Assembly (NCBI RefSeq): GCF_009380135.2
Contig: NZ_WHUT02000011.1
Span: 62,001-126,000 of the forward strand
Direction of reading: 5' to 3'
From: Fertoeibacter niger
GTDB taxonomy: Bacteria; Pseudomonadota; Alphaproteobacteria; Rhodobacterales; Rhodobacteraceae
Length of the DNA stretch: 64,000 nt
Shown: positions 26,070 through 33,230 of the stretch, one piece after another
How positions within the stretch are numbered: position 1 is the first letter of the stretch
How the letters are laid out: the number at the start of each line of letters is the position of its first letter
Notes under the pieces: model-generated
Seen by the model: the letters and a program-made list of their open reading frames with translations, nothing else
Told to the model about the DNA's origin: nothing
Databases searched by the model: none
Position numbers and translations under genes: made by a program

Positions 26070-26768
26070 ATGAAAATCATCTGGCTTGGCCATTCCGGCT
26101 TTCGCATCGAGATCGAGAACGCCGTGCTGCTGATCGACCCCTGGCTGACCGGCAACCCGATGTTCCCCGAAGCCCGCAGGGCCGAGGCGCTGGACGGTGC
26201 CACCCACATTCTGCTGACCCATGGCCATGGCGACCATGCCGCCAATGCGCTTGCCATCGCCAAGGAACGCGGCCTGCAAATCGCCTGTATCCACGAGATC
26301 GCCGATTGGTGGGGCAGCACCGAGGGCGTGCAGACGCTGGGCTTTGGCAAGGGCGGCACCATCAACCTGAACGGCGCGGCGGTGACGATGGTGAATGCCG
26401 TGCATTCCTCCAGCATCGACTTTGGCGGGGGCGCGCCCGCCGTCGCGGGGTCCGAGGCTGGGTTCATGATCGCGGGCGAGGGTCACACGATCTATGTCTC
26501 GGGCGATACCGACATCATGGCCGACATGGGCTGGATGGCCGAATACCACCAGCCCGACATCGGCATCCTGTGTGCCGGCGGGCATTACACGATGGACATG
26601 AAGCGCGCGGCCTTTGCGGCGCGGAAGTATTTCAACTTCCGCACCGTGATTCCCTGCCATTATCGCACCTTCCCGCTGCTGGAGCAGAACGCCGACGCCT
26701 TGCGCGCGGGCCTGCCCCCCGGTGTGCGGGTGATCGAACCCGAGGTGCTGGAGCCGATCACTTTCTGA
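26070..26768 (+). CDS. Metal-dependent hydrolase, metallo-beta-lactamase fold (UPF0173 type)
   Basis: 232 residues, cytoplasmic. Starts with MKIIWLGHSGFRIEIE, has the metal site THGHGDHAANA (H51, H53, D55, H56), a strand ending VSGDTDIMADM, and late ligands in LCAGGHYTMDMKRAAFA and VIPCHYRTFPLL. This is the compact UPF0173/UlaG-like form without extra domains. The catalytic role (often predicted to be a phosphodiesterase or lactonase) is not settled. It is divergent from the ceramidase-like gene, and its last 11 bp overlap the convergent DUF1127-like gene. Confidence 0.9.
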   Translation: MKIIWLGHSGFRIEIENAVLLIDPWLTGNPMFPEARRAEALDGATHILLTHGHGDHAANALAIAKERGLQIACIHEIADWWGSTEGVQTLGFGKGGTINLNGAAVTMVNAVHSSSIDFGGGAPAVAGSEAGFMIAGEGHTIYVSGDTDIMADMGWMAEYHQPDIGILCAGGHYTMDMKRAAFAARKYFNFRTVIPCHYRTFPLLEQNADALRAGLPPGVRVIEPEVLEPITF

Positions 26769-27009
26769 AGGCCGGGTCGGCGCGCGGCCCGCCATCGCGC
26801 TGCCAGACCTGATCGGCCCGCCGCGCGGGCAGGTCGGGCAGGCCGATGTCGCGGCGCAGATGGTCGGGCAGATGATGCAGGTCGGGCAGCCGTGGCCGCA
26901 GCATCTGCCCCGCCAGCGCGGCCGCGACGCGCCAGATCCCGAAACGCGCGATCAGGGCCTCGACAGCCTCGGCCGGGCGCAGGGTGTCGTCGTTCAATGT
27001 CAGTGTCAT
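26758..27009 (-). CDS. Diverged DUF1127-like small protein
   Basis: 83 residues from ATG at 27009 (MTLTLNDDTLRPAEAVEALI). The middle PRLPDLHHLPDHLRRDIGLP resembles the DUF1127 core (arginine-containing helix followed by L-x-D-I-G-L), although less basic than the copy at 18843. The N-terminal extension with ARFGIWRVAAALAGQMLRP is helical. Overlaps the 3' end of the convergent MBL hydrolase by 11 bp. It lies 195 bp downstream of a tiny predicted gene and 402 bp downstream of tadA on the same strand. Function unknown; RNA binding by analogy with CcaF1 is only a possibility. Confidence 0.6.
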   Translation of the reverse strand: MTLTLNDDTLRPAEAVEALIARFGIWRVAAALAGQMLRPRLPDLHHLPDHLRRDIGLPDLPARRADQVWQRDGGPRADPAFRK

Positions 27010-27203
27010 GTCAGCACTTGCCCCGCGCCGGTGGCGGCGGGTTCCCTTCGGTCGGTATGGGGTGGGGCGCGACAGCTGCAAGACGCGGTGCCTGCGATGC
27101 CGTGCCGGTGGCGTTGGGGGTCTGGGGAAAGCCGGTCAGCGGACCGGCGGTTCGATCAGGCGCTCGCGGGGTTCAGCGTGACGCTGGCCCGGGGCGCAGG
27201 CGA

Positions 27204-27290
27204 TCAGCCGTGCAGTTCGCCGGAATATCCGCGCGAGCCTCGGCGGCGGGCCGCAGCGCCAAAAGCGAAGGCTGTCGAGATACGGGTCAT
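27204..27290 (-). CDS. Candidate 28-residue peptide with a strong ribosome-binding site
   Basis: Reading from ATG at 27290 gives MTRISTAFAFGAAARRRGSR then GYSGELHG and TGA. A full AGGAGG (minus strand, 27297-27302) lies 6 nt upstream of the start, the best ribosome site in this part of the window. The peptide is basic with an Arg-rich middle (AARRRGSRG). It lies in the otherwise empty 401-bp gap between tadA and the DUF1127-like gene, on the same strand. Coding status rests on the ribosome site alone; a regulatory leader peptide is an alternative. Confidence 0.45.
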   Translation of the reverse strand: MTRISTAFAFGAAARRRGSRGYSGELHG

Positions 27291-27410
27291 GCGTCGCCTC
27301 CTGCTGCTGCGGGTCCGGTGCGACGATTAACCACAGGCAGCGCAACCGGCAAAATGATTCGCGCCGCAGCCGTCACCGCCGCCCCCGGCCTGTGGCATCA
27401 CGGGCACAGA

Positions 27411-27872
27411 TCAGGCCCCGCCGCGCCGCTGGGCAAAGAAATCACGCAGCAGTGCCGCCGCCTCGGCCCCGCCGATCCCGTCATAGACCTCGGGCACATG
27501 ATGGCACTGGGGATGCGAAAACACCCGCGCGCCCTGCGCCACGCCTCCCGATTTCGGGTCTGCCGCACCATAATAAAGCCGCGCCACCCGTGCCGCCGCG
27601 ATGGCCGCAGCACACATCGGGCAGGGTTCCAGCGTCACATACAGGTCATGGCCGGTCAGCCGTTCCGACCCCAGGGCCACACAGGCCGCACGGATCACCA
27701 GCATTTCGGCATGGGCCGTGGGGTCGTTCAGCGCCCGTGTGCGGTTGCCGTCACGCGCCACAACCCTGCCATCGGGCGACACGACCACTGCCCCCACCGG
27801 CACCTCGCCCCGGGCCGCTGCCGCGCGCGCCTCGTCCAGCGCGATGTCCATGAAGCTGCGAAACGGGCTCAT
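27411..27872 (-). CDS. tadA: tRNA-specific adenosine deaminase
   Basis: Deaminates A34 to inosine in tRNA-Arg(ACG); 153 residues. Zinc and proton-shuttle motifs are HAE (H54, E56 in DPTAHAEMLVIR) and PCPMC (C84, C87 in LEPCPMCAAAIA), with VPVGAVVVSPDG and the end GARVFSHPQCHHVPEVYDG typical of TadA. Start at 27872 (MSPFRSFMDI); the frame stays open further but that part overlaps the repeat element and the divergent rluB-type gene. Monocistronic or followed by the small gene at 27204. Confidence 0.94.
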   Translation of the reverse strand: MSPFRSFMDIALDEARAAAARGEVPVGAVVVSPDGRVVARDGNRTRALNDPTAHAEMLVIRAACVALGSERLTGHDLYVTLEPCPMCAAAIAAARVARLYYGAADPKSGGVAQGARVFSHPQCHHVPEVYDGIGGAEAAALLRDFFAQRRGGA

Positions 27873-27930
27873 GCCCCCGTGATGCCTGCCAACCCCTCGA
27901 AATTCAAGCCGCCTTGCCCTTTCACACTGG

Positions 27931-27982
27931 TGCAAATATCCTCCGGGGGTCCGGGGGTGGAAAACCCCCGGCGGCCTCCGCC
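27931..27982 (+). repeat. Interspersed G-rich hairpin element, copy C
   Basis: TGCAAATATCC, TCCGGGGGTCCGGGGGTGGA, then AAACCCCCGGCGGCCTCCG. The core stem CCGGGGGT (27951-27958) and ACCCCCGG (27964-27971) encloses a GGAAA loop. It occupies the gap between the divergent tadA and pseudouridine synthase genes, ending 32 bp before the latter's start. Confidence 0.7.
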
Positions 27983-28014
27983 CCTGCGGAACGCCAGCCA
28001 GCCGGGGAATCCGC

Positions 28015-29118
28015 ATGACCGAACCGAAGAAACCTGCGGCCCCCGCAGCCACCAACGCGCCCGAGGGCGAGCGCATCGCCAAGGTGCTGTCGCGCGCCGG
28101 TGTCGCCTCGCGGCGCGAGGCGGAACGGATGATCGAACTGGGCCAGGTCGCCGTCAACGGCAAGCTGATTGACAGCCCGGCGCTGAACGTCACCGCGAAA
28201 GACCGCATAACCGTGGATGGCAAGCCCCTGGCCGCTGCCGAACCGGCGCGGCTGTGGCTCTATTACAAGCCCGAGGGACTGGTGACATCCGCATCCGACG
28301 AAAAGGGCCGCGACACGGTGTTCGACCATCTGCCCGAGGATTTGCCCAGGGTGATGTCCGTCGGGCGGCTTGACCTGAATTCCGAGGGCCTGCTGCTGCT
28401 GACCAACGACGGCGAGTTGAAGCGCAAGCTGGAACTGCCCTCGACCGGCTGGCTGCGCAAATACCGCGTGCGGATCAAGGGCAACCCGACCGACCCCGAT
28501 TTGGAACCCCTGCGCCGCGGCATCACGGTGGAGGGCGAGACGTTCCAGCCGATGATCGTGATCCTAGACCGGATTCAGGGCGCGAATGCCTGGCTGACCG
28601 TGGGCCTGCGCGAAGGCAAGAACCGCGAGATCCGTCGCGCCATCGCCGCCATCGGGCTGACGGTGAACCGGCTGATCCGCATCAGCTATGGCCCGTTCCG
28701 GCTGGGCGAATTGCAGCCCGGCGAGGTGGAAGAGGTGAAGCCACGCGTTCTGCGCGACCAGTTGGGCCTTGATCCGCGCAGCGAAGAAGATGAAAAACCC
28801 GCCCGCAAGGTGGTGCGCAGCCGCCCCGACGCTGCGGGCAAAGCAGCGAAACCGGGCGCGGCCCCGGCGGCAAAACCCGCCGCCCGTGCAGGCTGGGCTA
28901 CCGCCGCGCCCGCCAAGCCCGGGGGCATCCCGCCCAAGGCCAAATCCTTTGTCGGCCGGTCGCCCAAACCCAAACTTCCCGCCACGGCCCCGGATGCCGC
29001 CGAAACCCCTGCCTTCCGCCGCAAACCCGTGGCGGCAAAGAGCCAGACCGGCGCGCGCGGCATGGCCCCGGCAAAATCCGCCACCAAGCCCCCGGGCAAG
29101 CCCAAACCCCGCGGCTGA
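28015..29118 (+). CDS. Pseudouridine synthase, RsuA/RluB family, with long basic tail
   Basis: Modifies uridine in 23S (RluB-type) or 16S rRNA; 367 residues. N-terminal S4 RNA-binding domain (RIAKVLSRAGVASRREAERM, about residues 20-80), then the catalytic domain with LWLYYKPEGLVTSASDEKGR and the active-site Asp in GRLDLNSEGLLLLTNDG (about residue 125), and REGKNREIRRAIAAIGLTVN. The last 115 residues, from about 250, are a disordered Ala/Pro/Lys tail (KAAKPGAAPAAKPAARAGWA), as seen in many RluB proteins. RluB is favoured over RsuA by the tail and by KTYRV-like spacing, but this is not proven. Start at 28015 immediately follows the repeat element. Confidence 0.9.
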   Translation: MTEPKKPAAPAATNAPEGERIAKVLSRAGVASRREAERMIELGQVAVNGKLIDSPALNVTAKDRITVDGKPLAAAEPARLWLYYKPEGLVTSASDEKGRDTVFDHLPEDLPRVMSVGRLDLNSEGLLLLTNDGELKRKLELPSTGWLRKYRVRIKGNPTDPDLEPLRRGITVEGETFQPMIVILDRIQGANAWLTVGLREGKNREIRRAIAAIGLTVNRLIRISYGPFRLGELQPGEVEEVKPRVLRDQLGLDPRSEEDEKPARKVVRSRPDAAGKAAKPGAAPAAKPAARAGWATAAPAKPGGIPPKAKSFVGRSPKPKLPATAPDAAETPAFRRKPVAAKSQTGARGMAPAKSATKPPGKPKPRG

Positions 29119-29238
29119 CATCCGCGCGTGGCAACAGAAGGGGGGAAGAAGCGGTGCGAATTCCCCTACTGGCCACTGGCAGGAAAAAGCCCCATGCTTT
29201 ATAGCATGCTGCAACCGCGGCAGGCCAAGGGGGCGCGC

Positions 29239-29322
29239 ATGGCTGGCAAATCCGTTCAATCCCTGGCGTTTTTTCTGTTGCTGGCGCTGACGATCTATGT
29301 CGCCACACTCGGGGGCGCATGA
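29239..29322 (+). CDS. 27-residue single-helix membrane peptide, first gene of the XpaC-TelA operon
   Basis: MAGKSVQSLAFFLLLALTIY then VATLGGA: almost entirely one membrane helix. AAGGGGG lies 5 nt upstream of ATG at 29239, which favours this short start; an in-frame ATG at 29194 would give 42 residues. Its TGA overlaps the ATG of the XpaC gene (ATGA at 29319-29322), so the two are translationally coupled. The coupling and the clean hydrophobic profile support a real gene. Function is unknown; possibly a small partner of the XpaC/TelA membrane module. Confidence 0.6.
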   Translation: MAGKSVQSLAFFLLLALTIYVATLGGA

Positions 29323-30224
29323 TGGCCGAACGGTTTGGCGGAAAATACAGCCCCGGCGGCGCGAAACCGGGCAATACCCCGCCCGGCCCGCCGCGCAATG
29401 CCTATGACGGCAAGCGCCGATCAGGCGCTGGCGGCAAGTCTAACATGCTGTTCGTGGTGCCTGCGGTCTTCCTGTTCAGCGCCTTTGGCGGCGATCCGCA
29501 GGATCTGGTGCTGGGCCTTTCGGCCTTTGGCCTGATGGAACTGGGCGCATGGCTGACGCGCGAAGGCATTATCGCGCAGGATGCCTATGACGCGCGCAAC
29601 GTCGCCCGCCGCCCGGCCATTCCACGCAAGTTGTTCGGCGCTGTGCTGACCGGGCTGGGGCTGGCCGCAGGCGGCTATGCCGGGGATGGCGGGCTGGTCT
29701 ATCCGCTGCTGTTCGGCGTGATCGGTGCGGGTCTGCATCTGCTGGCTTTCGGCCCCGATCCCTTGCGTGACAAGGGGATGGAGGGGGTGGACAGTTTCCA
29801 GACCGACCGCGTGGCGCGGGCGGTGGACGAGGGTGAAAAGCATCTGGCCGCGATGAAGGATGCCATTTTGCGCGCGGGCGACCGCCAGTTGGAGGCGCGG
29901 GTGGACCGGTTCGTGACCGCCGCCCGAGCGCTGTTCCGCAGCGTGGAAAGCGACCCCGGCGATCTGACGGCGGCGCGCAAGTATCTGGGCGTCTACCTTA
30001 TGGGTGCCCGTGACGCGACGGTGAAATTCGCCGATCTTTACGCCCAGAACCGCGACCCCTCGGCCCGCGCCGCCTATGACGCGCTGCTGACCGATCTGGA
30101 AACCAATTTCGCCGCGCGCTCCACAGCGCTGCTGTCGAACAACCGCACCGATCTGGATATTGAAATCGACGTGCTGCGCGAACGCCTGCAGCGCGAGGCC
30201 CCCCGCACCGCCACCCCCGAGTGA
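29319..30224 (+). CDS. XpaC-like 5-bromo-4-chloroindolyl phosphate hydrolysis family protein
   Basis: 301 residues. A Gly/Pro-rich disordered N-terminus (GGKYSPGGAKPGNTPPGPPR) is followed by hydrophobic segments (NMLFVVPAVFLFSAFGG, LFGAVLTGLGLAAGGYAGDG, LVYPLLFGVIGAGLHLLAFG), then a helical cytoplasmic domain typical of XpaC (QTDRVARAVDEGEKHLAAMK, LTAARKYLGVYLMGARDATV, LLTDLETNFAARSTALL). XpaC proteins co-occur with TelA; the family name comes from an indirect indicator phenotype and the biochemical role is unknown. Coupled to the peptide upstream and 24 bp from telA downstream. ATG at 29322 is an alternative start. Confidence 0.85.
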   Translation: MMAERFGGKYSPGGAKPGNTPPGPPRNAYDGKRRSGAGGKSNMLFVVPAVFLFSAFGGDPQDLVLGLSAFGLMELGAWLTREGIIAQDAYDARNVARRPAIPRKLFGAVLTGLGLAAGGYAGDGGLVYPLLFGVIGAGLHLLAFGPDPLRDKGMEGVDSFQTDRVARAVDEGEKHLAAMKDAILRAGDRQLEARVDRFVTAARALFRSVESDPGDLTAARKYLGVYLMGARDATVKFADLYAQNRDPSARAAYDALLTDLETNFAARSTALLSNNRTDLDIEIDVLRERLQREAPRTATPE

Positions 30225-30248
30225 GCGCCCCCGAGTGAGAGTGACACC

Positions 30249-31439
30249 ATGACCGACACAACCCGCAATGCCGCCACCCAGACGCTTGCCGAAGTGCAGG
30301 CCGTGACCGCCGTGGTTCTGCCCGAACCGGGGCGCGAGATCGTGCCGCTGGCCGCCGCCCCCGCCCCGCAGGCCGAAGCGATCCGCAAGCGCATGGCCGA
30401 ACTGGACATGACCAACACCCAGTCGATCATCAACTTCGGCTCGGCGGCACAGGCCGAATTGCAGGTGATCAGCCAGGAAATGCTGGCCGATGTGAAGAAC
30501 AAGGATGTGGGGCCCGCGGGCGACAGCCTGCGCCAGATCGTGACCACGATCCGCGGCTTTTCCGTCAGCGAGCTGGACGTGCGCCGCAAGAAAAGCTGGT
30601 GGGAACGGCTGACCGGCGGGGCCGCACCCTTTGCCAAATTCGTGGCGAGATTCGAGGATGTGCAGGGCCAGATCGACAAGATCACCGAAAGCCTGCTGAG
30701 CCACGAGCACAAGCTGCTGAAGGACATCAAGTCGCTGGATGTGCTTTACGCCAAGACGCTGGATTTCTACAACGAGCTGGCGCTGTATATCGCGGCGGGC
30801 GAGGCCAAGCTGGCCGAACTTGATGCCACCACGATCCCCGCGAAAGAAGCCGAGGTTGCGGCGACGCCCGAGGCCGATCAGGTGATGAAGGCGCAGGAAT
30901 TGCGCGACCTGCGCGCCGCACGCGATGATCTGGAACGCCGGGTGCACGACCTGAAGCTGACGCGACAGGTAACGATGCAATCGCTGCCTTCGATCCGGCT
31001 GGTGCAGGAAAACGACAAGAGCCTTGTCACCAAGATCAACTCCACCTTGGTCAACACCGTGCCGCTGTGGGAAACCCAGCTGGCGCAGGCGGTGACGATC
31101 CAGCGGAGCCGCGAGGCGGCCGAGGCCATTCGCGGCGCGAATGACCTGACCAATGAATTGCTGACCGCCAATGCCGAAAACCTGCAACAGGCGAACCGCG
31201 TGGTGCGCACCGAAATGGAACGCGGCGTTTTCGACATCGAGGCGGTGAAAAAGGCCAATGCCACGCTGGTGGCCACCATCAACGAATCCTTGCAGATCGC
31301 GGACGAGGGCAAGGCCAAACGCGCCGCCGCAGAAGTGGAACTGCAAAAGATGGAGGCCGAATTGCGCGACACGCTGGCCTCGGCCAAGGCGCGCAAGACC
31401 GGGCTGGGCGACGGCACCGGCACCTCTGTTCCGGCCTGA
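30249..31439 (+). CDS. TelA/KlaA toxic anion resistance protein
   Basis: 396-residue, highly helical cytoplasmic protein of the TelA family, which is linked to tellurite and other toxic-anion or membrane-active-agent resistance. Typical stretches: INFGSAAQAELQVISQEML, RKKSWWERLTGGAAPFAKFV, DDLERRVHDLKLTRQVTMQS, PSIRLVQENDKSLVTKINST, and VNTVPLWETQLAQAVTIQRS. The C-terminus EVELQKMEAELRDTLASAKA is coiled coil. Third gene of the operon, 24 bp after XpaC. TelA with XpaC is the conserved core in many bacteria; here it is joined to SPFH and zinc-ribbon genes further on, pointing to an envelope-stress complex. Confidence 0.92.
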   Translation: MTDTTRNAATQTLAEVQAVTAVVLPEPGREIVPLAAAPAPQAEAIRKRMAELDMTNTQSIINFGSAAQAELQVISQEMLADVKNKDVGPAGDSLRQIVTTIRGFSVSELDVRRKKSWWERLTGGAAPFAKFVARFEDVQGQIDKITESLLSHEHKLLKDIKSLDVLYAKTLDFYNELALYIAAGEAKLAELDATTIPAKEAEVAATPEADQVMKAQELRDLRAARDDLERRVHDLKLTRQVTMQSLPSIRLVQENDKSLVTKINSTLVNTVPLWETQLAQAVTIQRSREAAEAIRGANDLTNELLTANAENLQQANRVVRTEMERGVFDIEAVKKANATLVATINESLQIADEGKAKRAAAEVELQKMEAELRDTLASAKARKTGLGDGTGTSVPA

Positions 31440-31444
31440 ACGCC

Positions 31445-32404
31445 ATGACCCGCGCGGGGTATCGCATCCCCTCTCGTGCCACCGCTGCAGCCCTGCTGTG
31501 CGTGGCCCTGGCTGCCTGCGAGGCGCCCGTGCCCGTCAGCGCGCCGCTGGTGCGCCCCCCGGTGAAACCGGCACCCCCCGCGCCACCGCCGCCGCCCTCG
31601 GCGGCATCCGAGGCGGCGCGGGCCTACTACGCCGCCGTGCAGGCGCAACTGTTGGGCCAGGGCCTGCTGCGCACCGATGGTGGCGGGCCTGACACGCCCT
31701 ATACCGACCGGATGCTGGCGGAAAACTTCTTGCAGGTGGCGCTGTTTGACGAATACCGCCGCGGCCCCGACGGGCTGCAATCGGGCGTCACCGAAAGCCG
31801 CCTGCGCCGCTGGGCCGGGCCGGTGCGGGTGGGCCTGCGCTTTGGCGCCTCGGTGCCCGCCGACCGGCAGGCCACCGACCGGGCGCGCGTCGCATCCTAT
31901 CTGGCGCGGCTGTCGCAGATCACCGGGCATCCGATCGCATTGTCGGACAGTTCGCCGAACTTTTTCCTCAGCATCGTGAACGAGGATGAACGCCGCGCGC
32001 TGGGGCCACAGGTGACAGCCGCCCTGCGCAACATCGCCCCTGCCGACGTGGCCGGCATTACCGACATGCCACGTTCCACTTACTGCCTGGTCTACGCGAT
32101 GTCAGAGGCGGGCAGCGGCACCTACAACCGGGCCTATGCGGTGGTGCGGGCCGAACACCCCGACCTTTTGCGCCTGTCCTGCCTGCACGAGGAACTGGCG
32201 CAGGGGCTGGGGCTGGCCAACGACAGCCCGCGCGCCCGCCCCTCGATCTTCAACGACGACGAGGAATTCGCCCTGTTGACCACGCAGGACGAACTCATGC
32301 TGAAAATGCTGTATGACCCCCGCCTGCGCCCCGGCATGACGTTGGAGGAGGCGCGGCCGGTTGTGGTGGAGATGGCGCGCGAACTGCTGGGTGGTGAAAG
32401 TTGA
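31445..32404 (+). CDS. DUF2927 lipoprotein with HEExxxG-like motif
   Basis: 319 residues. Signal peptide ALLCVALAACEAP with lipobox Cys25, then a Pro-rich spacer (residues 33-52: RPPVKPAPPAPPPPPSAA). The DUF2927 domain fills the rest, with LRRWAGPVRVGLRFGASVPA, NFFLSIVNEDERRALGP and the strongly conserved end RLSCLHEELAQGLGLANDSP, SIFNDDEEFALLTTQDELML. HEELAQGLGL resembles a gluzincin-type HExxH only partly (H-E-E-x-x-x-G), so protease activity is possible but unproven. Five bp after telA. As the only exported protein in the operon it may connect the cytoplasmic module to the periplasm or outer membrane. Confidence 0.8.
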   Translation: MTRAGYRIPSRATAAALLCVALAACEAPVPVSAPLVRPPVKPAPPAPPPPPSAASEAARAYYAAVQAQLLGQGLLRTDGGGPDTPYTDRMLAENFLQVALFDEYRRGPDGLQSGVTESRLRRWAGPVRVGLRFGASVPADRQATDRARVASYLARLSQITGHPIALSDSSPNFFLSIVNEDERRALGPQVTAALRNIAPADVAGITDMPRSTYCLVYAMSEAGSGTYNRAYAVVRAEHPDLLRLSCLHEELAQGLGLANDSPRARPSIFNDDEEFALLTTQDELMLKMLYDPRLRPGMTLEEARPVVVEMARELLGGES

Positions 32405-32407
32405 ACG

Positions 32408-33064
32408 ATGCCGGATATTTTCAAGCCGGATACATTTGACTTCTTTGCGAGATATTTTCTTGCAGGGTTCATTCTGGCTTCTGTCCGTGCCCGCTATGTG
32501 ATTGGAGAAAAGCCGCGATCCAGCGATGTGATCTATGAGGCGGTCATCCTGAGCCTGCTCAACCAGTTGATCTTTCAAAGTATCAGCGCTGGAACGCAGT
32601 GGTTCAGGCCAGCATTGATCGGCAGCCCTGTGGCTGATTGGCTATATCAGTCGGGCGAGCATTTCGCTTTTCAACTGGAGATATTGCTTCTGCCTGCCGT
32701 CCTTGGCCTGCTTTCCGGGCTCATCCTAAGGATGGAATGGAACACACCGATACTCACCCGTCTTGCGATGCCGATCATCCATCCGACTGTACGTGCCTAT
32801 GACTATGCGTTCGGAGACATCACGACGGACCGTTTCGTGATCATCACCTACGCTGACGGTACCATGATCTACGGTTATTTCGGAGAGAATTCTCTGGCTT
32901 CTTCCGCGTCTGATCGTGGCGATATCTACATCGAACGGCTATATGATGTGTATGAGGGTGTGTGGACGCCGACCGTGCCACCGAAATCGGCGCTTCTGTT
33001 GCTCAAGGACTTGCGTTCGATCGAGTTTATCGAACCTGAAAGGGAGACCGACGATGGCACCTAA
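32408..33064 (+). CDS. DUF6338-type membrane protein, atypically low GC
   Basis: 218 residues. Three hydrophobic segments: FDFFARYFLAGFILASV (about 10-26), VILSLLNQLIFQSISAG (about 46-62) and LEILLLPAVLGLLSGLIL (about 89-106). A cytoplasmic C-terminal domain follows with DRFVIITYADGTMIYGYFGE and GDIYIERLYDVYEGVW, resembling the small beta domain of DUF6338 proteins. GC content is near 50 percent, well below the adjacent operon genes, and codon use is different, which suggests later acquisition. It begins 3 bp after the DUF2927 stop and its end overlaps the next small gene by 11 bp. Function unknown. Confidence 0.7.
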   Translation: MPDIFKPDTFDFFARYFLAGFILASVRARYVIGEKPRSSDVIYEAVILSLLNQLIFQSISAGTQWFRPALIGSPVADWLYQSGEHFAFQLEILLLPAVLGLLSGLILRMEWNTPILTRLAMPIIHPTVRAYDYAFGDITTDRFVIITYADGTMIYGYFGENSLASSASDRGDIYIERLYDVYEGVWTPTVPPKSALLLLKDLRSIEFIEPERETDDGT

Positions 33065-33227
33065 ACTGCTCAATGACGGCTACAAGCCCGCACCCCGGCC
33101 TGGTCAGCACCCCAGTGATTCGATCCAGAACGGCTATCAGCCGACCAAAGGAGGTGGTCGCCCCTCTTTGGCTCCACCACCCCCGCCACGCAACACCGGC
33201 AGTTCCATCGTCAAGCCCAAGGAATAA
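33054..33227 (+). CDS. 57-residue Pro/Gly-rich partner of the DUF6338 protein
   Basis: MAPKLLNDGYKPAPRPGQHP, SDSIQNGYQPTKGGGRPSLA, then PPPPPRNTGSSIVKPKE. Two copies of a short motif are visible, NDGYKP and QNGYQP, separated by 15 residues, followed by a poly-Pro run. AGGGAG lies 8 nt upstream of ATG at 33054. The gene overlaps the DUF6338 stop by 11 bp in another frame, so the pair is translationally linked. Probably disordered and a ligand for a partner domain (a GYF domain, which binds proline-rich peptides in eukaryotes, is encoded in the very next gene). No database family known to me. Confidence 0.65.
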   Translation: MAPKLLNDGYKPAPRPGQHPSDSIQNGYQPTKGGGRPSLAPPPPPRNTGSSIVKPKE

Positions 33228-33230
33228 GTC

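Noticed and set aside
25358-26467. 369-residue version of the ceramidase-like gene
   Set aside because: The upstream 150 residues overlap the divergent MBL hydrolase in antisense; the real protein starts at 26014.
27136-27345. 69-residue minus-strand frame around the 28-residue peptide
   Set aside because: Its start has no ribosome site; the AGGAGG nearby is correctly spaced only for the ATG at 27290, in another frame.
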